A stretch of 64,000 nucleotides of DNA. It comes from Mucor racemosus. Taxonomy: Eukaryota; Mucoromycota; Mucoromycetes; Mucorales; Mucoraceae. The translations under genes were made by a program, and so were the position numbers. Below the pieces are notes generated by a model. It was given only the letters and a program-made list of their open reading frames with translations, was not told the DNA's origin and did no database searches. The stretch covers positions 186,001-250,000 of the forward strand of contig JAPEHQ010000018.1 in the NCBI GenBank assembly GCA_027405735.1, in the 5' to 3' direction. Every line of letters begins with the position of its first letter. Positions within the stretch are counted from its first letter, which is position 1. Shown here one piece after another: positions 52,047-62,613 of the stretch.

Positions 52047-52180
52047 CACCTTTTGCCAAAACGATGTCGCAAGAAAAGAAATTAAAGTGTCGCATTTTTA
52101 CAAAAATCAGTGTCGTATGTTTTTAGAAAAGAGTGTCGCACAATTTAGAGAAATAGTGTCGTGCTTTTCAAAAAAAAAAG
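52047..52180 (+). repeat. Left transposon end with GTGTCGY motifs (end A)
   Basis: Starts TACACCTTTTGCCAAAA, then GATGTCGCAAG and four more GTGTCGC/GTGTCGT motifs at 20-30 bp steps, ending GTGCTTTTCAAA. It is the reverse complement of 62614-62745 along its length and of 58921-58980 in its outer and innermost parts. Confidence 0.75.
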
Positions 52181-52203
52181 ACATGTCACATATATTGTTC
52201 TTT

Positions 52204-52255
52204 CACCATGGTCATTACAATGGTCAACACCGTGGTCAACACCGTGGTCACGCCT
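52204..52255 (+). repeat. GTGGTCA short tandem motifs
   Basis: Four CC[AG]TGGTCA- or AATGGTCA-type words spaced 12-15 bp apart lie between end A and the start of the recombinase-like gene. They may be operator or transposase-binding sites; this is inference. Confidence 0.5.
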
Positions 52256-53432
52256 AGGTTTTTTTGTTAACCAATCAAAGTCTGAGTGATTTCAAATAAA
52301 AACTATTTTTTTTTAAATTTGCACTCTCTTCTCGCCATGGTTTTTATAAGTCGTAATCAAGCACTTTGCATTTTTTTTCAACTAATAAAGTTCAATGAAG
52401 AAAACAGCGTTCAAGCTTTAGAAAAGTTCCAAGCATTAAGCGATCAATTTGAGGTGTGCTATTTAACTGATCCGGCAGTTCCTGTACTGGTGTTGAAATC
52501 AAGATTATATGGCAACCCTTTTGTGTTCAAAGAATATATTAATGAAGTGCCAAACGAAAACTTTTCCGATGAATCTGTAACCAAACTGGGTATGATTTTG
52601 AAGTTTTAATGGTGATAGCTTTACTAATTTGCAATACAGAAACAAAAGCTCAAGTATTAAAATTTATTGGTGAAGTATACTCTACCGAACCTGTTCTCGA
52701 TGATATGTATACCTTAAAAATAGTATCACTCTCAGAAATATTTGCCAAAATGGTACAATGTTCAACATATTTTAACAAAAAAACACTCAACAGCTTCAGC
52801 TCGTTCTGCGGTAAAAACAAATTAGACTTTATGAAAGATGAAGATTCACGAAAAAGATCGAAAAACGAAACTGGTTCTTATATCCGACTTTGGAATCTTT
52901 ATGTTTTAGAAGACAAATACCATGGTAAAGTGAAGATGTTTCGTATTGACTTCCTTATCGACTTTTTGTTTGTAGCAAATGTGATTAAAAATGTATTAGA
53001 ATATAATGAGAAATATCAAGGATTCTTGAAGACGCAGAAGAAATTAGGTGTAGAAATAGTGGGATACGTCAGAAAGTCATCCTGTGACAAAACGAACAAA
53101 ACAGAATAAGACTCTTAAAAAGAATGGTTGATAACCTACGAAGTCGGTCGATAGTTGATAAAATCTTTGTCTCGAAAACTTCCGATGCCGATCAGCCATT
53201 TCACAAACGAGACATCAATGCGGACACCATAGAGGAGACAGATGGCACCACGACAGGTAATAGGCAGTACATGCTGAAGATAATCTTGAATTAATATATT
53301 CTGCCTTTTAGATTTTATTGAGTTTTTAAACGCGACCAAAAAAGAAGTGATTTTAGTCGTCTTGGATTACGCAGGTTTAATGACAAATGTTGAAGATTTG
53401 AAGGAATTTCTCAGGTAAAAAGCAAGTAAATA

Positions 53433-55075
53433 CAGTGAGTCGCAAAACCCTTTCAATGATTTGGAAATTTGAATGAAAATAACCATAACTTTCTCAGTTT
53501 CAATCAGAGATACACTAAATTGCTATTTTAAGTAATTAAAACGGTTTTAAATTATTTTCAAAAAGTCTGATTTAATTAATTAAAGGTCCGCAAAGACTAT
53601 GCAAGTTTAAAAAAAGATACATCATTGAAAGGGTTTTGCATGCACATGCTTAAAATTACAATCTTGTAGCCCCTAACTTGTACATTAACGCTGGATATCT
53701 TATAAAACAGAGAAATATGCGGAAAATATATGAGATGTTTTTCAACTTTTACCCTGCCTTTTTTACTAGTAGTTTCAAGCAAAATCATCAAGATGAAAAC
53801 TGTATCGGATGCCAAACGTAATGACGCTATCTCTCTGTAAATTCAGCCCATACCGTATCGGAAATTGCCTGTCGTGTAAATGTTAGTCAAGCCACAGTAT
53901 GTCGCATTGGAAAAAAGGCCTGTCCTGACCGAGAAAAACTTAAAGGAGACCGACCATCTAAGCTGACTACTGCGGATACGAGATATTGTGTCCATAAAAT
54001 CACTAAAGGTGGCTTGGATAATGCGGTACAAGTCAAAAAAGAGCTGCGTCGTAATCTACACGTTAATGTCAGTGCGAATACAGTACTAGGGCTCTTCGGG
54101 ATAATGGTTTAGGCGCATTACCTAAGATAAAAAAGCCAGAAATTAGTGATGAAAATGCAAAGGATCGCCTCCGCTGATGTAAAAACAGAATTGATTGGAC
54201 TTTGGTTGACTGAAAGCGTGTTATATTTACTAATGAGGCTAGAATTAACCGTTTTAACTCGGATGATCAAATTTGGTGCTGGAAAAGAGACAGCGAGGAG
54301 ATAAACCTAAGCATACGAAAAAACAAGAAAAAATGGAGATGACCGTATCATGATTTGGAGCTCTATTTCTTGCTCTGGTGTCGTTTGGTTGTCCAAGATC
54401 GAAGGTAATATGAACTCCAACCTATACAGAACTATTATCGATGATGATTTGGAGAAATCCATTGACGGCATGTGTCAAAAATTGAAGTTGCGTCGTAATT
54501 AGTAGGTTATCCTTCAACAAGACAACGATTCTAAGCACACCTCTAATTTAATGAAAGAAGACTTCAAAACAAAAAAATATGAAGTAATGTCATGGCCAGC
54601 GCAATCTCTAAACCTTAATCCCATTGAAAATATGTGGAGGTTATTGAAAATCCGCCTAAACGAATACGATACATCCCCAAAAGAGATGAATGATATTTGG
54701 GACAGAACTCAAGAGATTTGATATGACAACGTAACAGTTGGGGAATATCAAAAAGTTATTTCGAGTATGCCTAATCGTTTAAAAAAAAAGCTTGTATTAA
54801 AGCAAAAGGTTACAGTATTGATTATTGACTGCATTTAAATAAGCTTCAATTTTTTTTTGATAATGCGTGCAAAACCCTTTCAATGATGTATCTTTTTTTA
54901 AACTTGCATAGTCTTTGCGGACCTTTAATTAATTAAATCGGACTTTTTGAAAATAATTTAAACCCGTTTTAATTACTTAAAATAGCAATTTAGTGTATCT
55001 CCGATTGAAACTGAGAAAGTTATGGTTATTTTCATTCAAATTTCCAAATCATTGAAAGGGTTTTGCGACTCACTG
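53433..55075 (+). mobile_element. Complete Tc1/mariner element with ~210-bp terminal inverted repeats
   Basis: 1,643 bp flanked by TA duplications (53431-53432 and 55076-55077). The ends read CAGTGAGTCGCAAAACCC and its reverse complement; inverted repeats span about 53433-53645 and 54863-55075. Each repeat carries GCAAAACCCTTTCAATGAT at its outer edge and the same word inverted at its inner edge. The single transposase frame is dead. Confidence 0.93.
53793..54838 (+). pseudogene. Dead Tc1/mariner transposase (DD34E type)
   Basis: From ATG at 53793 to TAA at 54838. It has N-terminal helix-turn-helix sequence (VSEIACRVNVSQATVCRI), then the catalytic region: the first Asp is replaced by Asn in IFTNEARI (54232), the second is in LQQDND (54521) and the Glu is in NPIENMW (54626). 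The last two are 34 residues apart, the DD34E pattern. Stops at about 53836, 54174, 54208, 54500, 54503 and 54718, plus at least one frameshift near 54085, kill it. The stops I can interpret are each one transition from a sense codon. Confidence 0.85.
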
Positions 55076-55213
55076 TAGTAGGAGGAGGGATAGAGCTTTA
55101 TTCAAGCTTTAACCGTGTAATAAGCATAAAGGAGCTTTCTGTGGTTTGTTTTAGAGAAAATGCGTTGTTTTTTTATAATTAATTTTTAAACAAACAAATT
55201 TCACAAACCATAG

Positions 55214-57985
55214 CATCCGGCGGATCAGGTTGTAGACAAGAAGTTGGATTTATATGTTAAAAATATTTTTCTAAAATACTTTGAAATACACTCAAAAGAA
55301 GCACACCAAAGAACTGGAGAAGAGTTCTATATTATTTCTGCTATTTCTATCTTCTTCAACGACATGACACAGACATTGAGAGAACGCCAGGACGTCGATT
55401 TTGATAAAAATCAATTCCTGTTCATCATCCCTATGGAATGGCAGGGTATGAAATGCGAAGATTACTTGCGTTCATTATTTTTCGAAGCAAATTGGATTAA
55501 AAAAGATGAACACAGAAACCGTTTGATCTTCTCGCCTTTTCTAGATTGCTATGTTAATTATTTGAGGAATCCAAAAGAAAAATACTATCAGCGAGATCTT
55601 AGAAGAGAAAGAAAATATTTACTATATAGTATGGTGCCGAATACTGAAACTGAAGGCATTATCTTTGATTTTACTTGCTTCCAAATGCAAAATGCAAAGG
55701 AATTAAGCGCTGTGTCTAGTAAATTAGCGGCAGGGGATCTTTTGCTTACTCCAACTGTATTACACACTAAAGTGATCGACCTCCCCAGTTTAGGCAATTT
55801 AATAAAGCAGATTGTATCCAGAAATGCAGAAATAGAGGCCAACAAAGTCATTACTTCAGCAAAAACGATTATCAATCATAAAGATGGAATGCATTTAAAG
55901 AAGAAGCATCTCTCCAATCCAAGAATGAGATATAAAGTAATGCGCCATAATATTTACAAATCTAATTGCTATAAGACAAATGAAACAGCACGCGTTCATG
56001 ATGAAAAGACGATTTCTTTGGCTATTAGTTATATTATAGAAAATCTATGTAACATTCGTTATATCTTGGTAAGTCAACTTAATTTCAACAGTTTATTTTG
56101 TCTTTTTAATGATTTTGCCAGAGAACAGAGGAATATCAAGATCTTCCTGTGAAAGAAATTTTGCACCTTCCATTTGATTATGGTGAAAAAATAGAATCAT
56201 ATTTACAAGGTTTGACCTGTAGTTATTTAATGGATGAAATCGACAATGATCCAGAAGTTCAATTGCTTTTGACGGATATATGTACTGCAGTCTTTGAAGT
56301 GCTTTCCAAATATAATCCAATCAAGAATGCACCTGATGGAATACACGAAGTACTCTTTTCTAATATCGGCGACTTCCAAAATTACTACGGTAATCAAGCA
56401 TATTACAAATATCTAATCAATGATTTTCTTGTCAAAAATAATGTGGCCGAAATCCTCAATTACGATAAAGCACATTTTTACAATAAAGCGCATTTTTACG
56501 ATGGGGAAATGATTTCAGAGGGTGCGATGCAAAAACCTTATACGATGATTCAAGTAGCAAATTCCCTTTTACCACCAGTTATATTGAGCAAGAAGAAACT
56601 TTCCAAGGAAGCTCAATGTAAAAATAACAGTGATAATGTAGTTGACCTCTTTCCACCAAACTCATTCTATACGCATGCTCATGTCAAGGATTCTTCTATA
56701 ATATTTATTTTGAATAAGGTCATAGAAGAGTCTTCATTCACTGGTATCAGTAAAAAGTCAACGTTTACCGTTAAAGAGAAAGAAGTCCATATGATGAGCA
56801 TAGTTGATTCTATTTGCGATCATTTATTGGATCATGTACAAATGCTTGACTTTGACGGCGAGGAATATACACTATTACAAAAGTGCCATCAGCATTCGTT
56901 AAAAGATGGATTGTCCTTAGAGTGTTATGGTTATTTTCGAAACAAGTTGGCGCAATCGATAAAAACAAGGGTAGTATTTCTTTCAAAGCGTTTCTTTCAA
57001 AGCACTCACGTAAATGCACATGATAGATACATTTTGAGGATATGTCTTTTGAAAACAAAGTAAATGTGTATGAGCCAATTTCAATTAAAATAACTGTGGA
57101 TGCAATTTACAAATGTCTCATCAATTGGTATTGGAAATTGGATTCAAGCAAGCAATCAGTAATATTGCTACATTACTAGTATCTAGCCTTGCAGATAATA
57201 ATTTGTTTGGTCTATACGATGTTTCTTCATTGATAATAACTGGAATTTGCGAGAAGAAAGGTTCAATTTACCAGTATTATTTTAACAAAGTCTTTCGACA
57301 GAAAGTATATGCTTTCTTGCAAATACATAAAAAAAAACCAGTTGTTCTTTTCAGTTTAAAAGAATTAAAAGCATGTATGTTTTTGGGAAATTGGGCCTTT
57401 GATACTGACCAAATTCTTGAAAAAGGATATCATTCACAAATATCTAGCATAGGCTTGATTATTGAATTCCCACAATATACAAATGTGATTGGTACTGTTG
57501 CAGTCTATGAATATGATGGTGATAAATATAAAAGAGCTGGCCAAATTAATGATGCAGCTTCTTGTGTGATCCTGAAAGAAGGCCAAGTAATAGAGCAAAA
57601 AGATATCATTAAAATATTCTTTGTTCGTGATTACGATGTTAACTCTATAAGTAAGAATTAATATTCGGCTAACAGAAAGCTTTGATACATTTGACTTATT
57701 ATGTTAATTTGCTTTTCAGGTGTTTATGCTGTGGATTCTTCTCAAGGTGTACAAACTCAACGCTTGATTGGAAGCCATCAAATCTATATTGATGAACATT
57801 TTATGAATAAATCTTTCCCGATAACATTGCATGTCATTCCGCATAGTAATACCTCAAACATCACGCTTAAATATTCCTACATAGCTCTTCCAGGAATATC
57901 CTGGGATAGTATAAATCATGGTTGTCCCACAGAAACTGGAACAAAGCTATATGAAATTCATGAAAGATTGAGATTACAAAAGTAA
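55214..57985 (+). pseudogene. Hsp70/HSPA12-like protein, copy 2, frameshifted
   Basis: Same four-exon structure as copy 1: 55214-56068, 56122-56970, 57027-57650 and 57720-57985. Introns fall at the same places, the first one here with an ordinary GTAAGT donor. The shared ATPase-lobe pattern is FLFIIPMEW, LFFEANWIKKDEH, FLDCYVNYL, then KELSAVSSKLA, and VSSLIITGICEKK. One base is missing near 57091-57094, where CGC follows in copy 1 (KISCGCAI); restoring frame there gives the aligned segment, so the copy is probably inactive downstream. Like copy 1 it lacks the N-terminal lobe. Similarity between the copies stops just before the first exon and near the AATAAA signal (about 58062). Confidence 0.62.
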
Positions 57986-58079
57986 TTACTATGAAGAAAA
58001 TCATATAGTTGTGTTTGTAATTATACTTATATATGTATGTATGATAGCTCAAAAACTTGAAATAAAACACTGGGCATGC

Positions 58080-58880
58080 CCATATAAGATAACAATCCAC
58101 GGAAGAGACCTTTAGCAGAGGTGGCTCCCAGGATAGAAATTGAATTGGCTCTTGCAGTTAATACTTTGACTTTGGCAGCCTCCCCTTTTGGTGCCCAGCC
58201 TTGAGTCCTTTTCAGGCTTGCATTGAATCCCGACTCATTGATGAAAATACAATTGTTCACCATTTCCACCCATTCTTTTCTTATTCAGGTTCTCTCTGAG
58301 GTATTTCTTTCTACTGGCTCCAAATGAATCTTTTTAATGGTAAAAATCCATAAATTAGCTATATAACGGTAGAGCAGCGTTCTTTTTGAAATGCTGAAGC
58401 CCTTAAAGCTACTAGTCATCTAATCTATCCACCGATCTATGGTGATCGTAGGATATTTGTAATATAAGTCAGATACTAAACTTTTGGTCGCCCCTGCTAG
58501 TTCTCTTTCAGGTTCAATAATTCTTGGGCAGCCTATAGTCTTAACAATGAGTCCGGATCCTCTTTCCAAGACTTGTATCATCTCTGTACAGTTCTAGGCT
58601 CCATGGGCTTTAGTCTCGTTACTGATGCGATTACCTTTTAATGAGTTTTTTTTTGTTTTGAGCCAGATGGTTGCTTATCAACACTCTCCAGCATCTCTTC
58701 TTCATACTCTTGCAACACCTCACTATCTACTAATTTAGCTCTTAGAGCTATGTAAGTGCTGCAAGAGCTTAATTCTTCCAGCTTGAAAAGATCTTCATTC
58801 TCAGTGATGTCCATTGAATCATTCCCATATTCATCAACAATGTTTCCTAAGTCTTCTTCAAGATAGAATGAAGCCCCCAT
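58080..58880 (-). pseudogene. Dead Tc1/IS630-like transposase, truncated
   Basis: On the minus strand from ATG at 58880. An acidic N-terminus is followed by a helix-turn-helix region (TVQR.YKSWKEDPDSLLR, ATKSLVSDLYYKYPTITIDR, ISKRTLLYRYI), then CIFINESGFNASLKRT and GWAPKGEAAKVKV, the first catalytic block of IS630/Tc1 transposases, with Asn in place of Asp. It runs out at about 58080, before the second and third acidic residues. Several stops and shifts occur (for example near 58415 and 58285). Its start lies 41 bp from transposon end B, which suggests that this was the transposase of that element family. Confidence 0.7.
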
Positions 58881-58920
58881 TGTGGTATTAATTAGCTATA
58901 GAAGATCATATGACATATCC

Positions 58921-58980
58921 TTTGAAAAGCACGACACTATTTTTTTCTTGCGACATCATTTTGGCAAAAGGTGTATTACC
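58921..58980 (-). repeat. Internal right-facing transposon end (end B)
   Basis: Reverse complement reads TACACCTTTTGCCAAAA, GATGTCGCAAGAAAA, AGTGTCGTGCTTTTCAAA. It matches the outermost and innermost parts of end A almost perfectly but lacks the middle motif copies. Confidence 0.75.
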
Positions 58981-59254
58981 TTCTTCCTTGTTGAAAATGT
59001 ATTATTTGTCTTGGGATGAAAATTGAATGCAAGTGTCTTCTGGATCAATAAAACTGAATAACAAGTAACTCATTTTATTAGATATTTCAAAATATAACTT
59101 TATTGACTTTATTTCAAATATAAATTATTTCAAAAATCTATATAATACACTCTTCTTGGCTTCTCAAACACTAGTTTGATACTAACAGGATTAACCAGCG
59201 TGAAGGTGAGAGTATGTCTAATCCCAAAAAAATAAAACCCCCAGATCCCCATAC

Positions 59255-59690
59255 CCTTCCTCAGGAGAGCGAAGACCCAGTAAAGGAAAACGGTACATCC
59301 TGACATCCAGGCGTGTGTATTTTTGAACTAAGTACAAACTCTTTCCTCAGGAGAGCAATTTCTCACATAGTAGGTGTTCGAGTACATCCTGACATCCAGA
59401 GAATGTGAGCATTTAAAAAATGGCACAAACTCTTTCCCCAGGAGAGCAAACACCTGTAAGAAATCGAGTACATCCTGACATCCGGAGAATGTATAAAGTT
59501 CTACACGACACGACCACGACGTAAACTCTTTCCTCAGGAGAGCAATTTCTCACATAGTAGGTGTTCGAGTACATCCTGACATCCGGAGAATGTGAGCATT
59601 TAAAAAATGGCACAAACTCTTTCCTCAGTAGAGCAAACACCTGTAAGAAACCGAGTACATCCTGACATCCGGAGAATCCATCAAGCGTTC
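59255..59690 (-). repeat. Five-unit ~80-100 bp tandem array
   Basis: Two alternating conserved cores, CTCTTTCCTCAGGAGAGC (near 59258, 59340, 59430, 59520 and 59618) and ACATCCTGACATCC (near 59290, 59384, 59470, 59571 and 59657), are separated by variable spacers. There is also a higher-order doubling of about 185 bp. A minus-strand frame crosses it but is repeat-derived. It ends in an A-rich tract at 59693-59720. Confidence 0.8.
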
Positions 59691-59720
59691 GATAAAAAAA
59701 AAAAAAAAGAAAAAAAAAGA

Positions 59721-60667
59721 AATTAAAGGATGTAAGCAAAACATGCGTGTTTATAGTTTTTTTTTTGTTCGTCACATAAAACTCCGTCCAATATTATTTG
59801 AGAATAAATAACTAGTCGCACCTCCAAAGAATGCTCAGAGCGGTAGCTTAACCAGTATGTAAGCTTCAGATTAAATGAGAATGAGATTTGAGACCAAATA
59901 AGAATAAAATTGGGACAAGCAGAGAGTTGATTTAAGGTGAATATAAGAAAAAAAGTAGAAAAAGGAGATTTAGTAAAGATATTCCAACATCATCATACCG
60001 TATAGTTGTATAACGAGGCCGTAATAAAGAAGACGTAGTGACAACTGAATTTTATGCGGCTATTTAGTTTGCATGATAACATCTTTTTCCATTGTTGTTT
60101 CAAAGAATAAACTGTAATGAGTGAGAGAGGGAAAACACACAGAAAGTGATAGAGAAGTTTTGTAGGCCTTGAATAGAACACAGGATGTTTGGGCAATGTT
60201 TTACTCTTTACTAAATAAATGTTCTATTTGGACATCTTTCAGATGTGATACTTAAATTTGGTCTTGTCATCATGAGAGCAGAACTGTGAACCTATAATAA
60301 ACAAACATTTAAAGTATCTAAAGTAATCAATGTTTACACATACCATATTTGAAGCAAAAGAAACATAATGTAAAGAAAGATTTTTTTTTTTATTGATTCA
60401 TTTATATATGTAAAAATTATCGATAAACTATAAAAATAATGTTACGATAAATGTTACTTGAAGTAATGAAGTAGAACTATGGATATACTAAATAGCATTG
60501 AATGGCTAATATCGAGCCTCAGCTCAAGATTTATTACAGTAGCATACCAGGAATATGTTACACAATATGGCATTTTTTTATTTGAGCTATTTGGTTTATA
60601 AAAATAAACAGAGAAAGCTTTTTTTTACTTATTATGCCGCTTCCTCTTCGTTGATCGATAGGGTACA
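59721..60667. other. Gene-free stretch
   Basis: No conserved gene or RNA recognised between the tandem array and the unknown six-exon gene. Frames at 59993-60196 (minus) and 60555-60740 (plus) have no supporting features; the second overlaps the start of the next gene. Confidence 0.5.
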
Positions 60668-62382
60668 ATGTCATCTGAAGACTTTAGCGGGATTAATGAT
60701 GGTAAGAAAATTAATCTTATTTAATATAACAAGATATTGATTTACGAATAGAAATCGCGTCTGCTTTGTTAACTGCGGCAGGACCTGACAGGGTTGCTGA
60801 ATGGAACAAATTTATAGCAACAATGCAGTTGTTAATTATTGAGAAATATAATGGTAGCGATCTAAAAGCCTACAAGGGAACGTGGAAAAGGCTTTTCAAG
60901 AATAATGCTGAAATGTTAAATTTAAAATTTGTATCCGGTACAACCGACTTGTGGACTAAGATGGTTGTGAACAAATTGAAGAAGAAAACATTGAAAAATG
61001 GAACAGAAACAAGTGCGTCTCAGGAGTCCAAGGCAAGCAATAGCTCCACATCATCCTTAAATTATCAAAGAGTGTTACAGGAAAACGATTACAATATTCT
61101 CAATGATACACATCAGAAGCTGAACAAGAAGTGGAAGCTAAAGTCTGGTAGAAATGTTGAAGATGTGATATACGAAGAAGCTAAAAGCTACTTGTATGAA
61201 CAGTAAGTAATTTCAAAATTAAGACATGGAGCTGAAAATAGACTAATAATTTATTAATAGCCCATACCATTCGTATATTGTTTCTCTTGACGATGACGGG
61301 TTGCAAGATTTGTTCTCGGAAGAAGAAATAGAAGAGATAACAGCTGGTAGCGGGAAGTATGATCTGGACAAGCCCTTTCCAGAACATCTTAATAAAATAT
61401 TGAAGAACTTGGATAAAAAGGTATGAAAGATGTTTTTATTTACAAAAATAACAAAGTGCCTATTATTTGTTTAGTCCACTTACAGAGAAATTGAGGATTG
61501 CTTTATGAAGATGCAATATAGTCGATTAGATAATCCTGAAGAACAGTGGTGCGTACAAAGTATACTGGACTATATAGATCTGTTTTACGATGGTGACACA
61601 GTCCGTGCTTTTTGCAGTGAGCAAACTTTGTTTGATGAAATGTACTCTTTTATTAAGAACTCCAAGAAAATCAGTAAGACTAACACAGAATTGTAACTAT
61701 TAATATTCGATGCCACCAGTTTTTCTTTACTAACTTGTATAATGTAGTATGGCTGGAAGTAAAGCGTCCAGTGAAAATAAAAACATGTCAAGGAGTATAG
61801 GCTCAGTCGATAAAGTAACTAGACAGGCTTCAGGTGACATTCCCGACTTGGTGTTCAAATATATAACGAATGAGCTTGGATGTGTTGAAATTGGTCTCGA
61901 AGATAATGGTAGCAATGGTACAAAAGAATTAAATGAAAGACGGATAAAGACGCCAAAGATGATGAGAAGTTTCTGCTGGAAACTTATCAGTGAGTATAAA
62001 ACAAACCCGACCGACATCAAGATAATTAGCTTTGTTATAAGTGGTAAGTAAATAATACAAACAAAATCAAAACTGTACTAAATGTTCTTCGATAGGCGCA
62101 CATATCACAAGCAGTGTGATGACGTTCAAGCATGGTTCCATTGGTCTAATCTATACCTCAAGCAGAATGAAGATGGCAACCACCATCAAAGAAGTTCCTA
62201 GATTTCCCCCCCCTGTTTTAAGACTTACTTACAACTCTGCACAAACAATCAAAGGTACTCTTCAACACTTGGACCGCATCTGTGAGGATGAGGAAGATGA
62301 CAGTGGATCATACTTTCCCCCTTCATTTGAACCTGTCAAGATGAGTAGCAAAAAAAGAAAGTCTGTACATTCTGTGATGTAG
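60668..62382 (+). CDS. Unknown six-exon gene of a probable mucoralean family
   Basis: Exons 60668-60701, 60752-61202, 61261-61420, 61475-61673, 61748-62043 and 62096-62382, roughly 475 codons. All joins agree in phase except exon 4 to exon 5, which needs one extra or missing base, so the gene may be slightly broken or that splice misread. The first part is helical and Lys-rich. The C-terminal ~200 residues carry ELGCVEIGLEDNGSNGTKEL, RIKTPKMMRSFC, IISFVISGAHITSSVMTF and GSIGLIYTSSRMK. I believe this C-terminal pattern recurs in many hypothetical proteins of Mucorales but I know no function. The E-x-G-x-E spacing would suit a metal- or nucleic-acid-binding site; that is speculation. It ends 231 bp before transposon end C. 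Confidence 0.55.
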
Positions 62383-62613
62383 ATTACTACGTTCATTACT
62401 GTTACTGTTATTGTTACTATTACTGTTATTATTATCGTTACTGTTACTATTAATCTATTATTAGTATTATTATTATTGTAGTCGTGGTCGTCTTTATGTT
62501 ATTATATCCCATTTGTATTTTCTTTAACAATTAGGTGCGCTCAATCTGCTCCTAGATTTAAGTTGATTTGGAATACGCTGAGTTATTTACTTCCTTTTTG
62601 AGAACTTTACTTT

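Larger units (their letters stand above)
52337..55182 (+). pseudogene. Serine-recombinase-like gene interrupted by a mariner element
   Basis: Exons 52337-52589, 52640-53256, 53312-53414 and 55155-55182, about 333 codons. A 1-nt deletion near 53095-53103 shifts the frame, so it is probably a pseudogene. The N-terminal ~180 residues are unassigned. The C-terminal ~110 residues resemble a serine recombinase: VGYVRKS aligns with the YxRxS catalytic motif, and VILVVLDYAGLMTNVEDL aligns with the usual DRLxR helix but lacks its arginines. A Tc1/mariner element lies wholly in the last intron, 18 bp after the donor; removing it leaves an intron of about 97 bp and a final exon ending ENALFFYN. I infer the family from motif spacing only. 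Confidence 0.5.

Noticed and set aside
59255..59690. Possible CRISPR array
   Set aside because: Only five units with two different conserved blocks and partly repeated spacers, in a eukaryotic nuclear setting; a tandem repeat explains it.
59413..59775. 120-codon minus-strand frame with Cys-rich repeats
   Set aside because: It is a translation of the ~90-bp tandem array; no start context, splice signals or family resemblance, and its periodicity comes from the DNA repeat.
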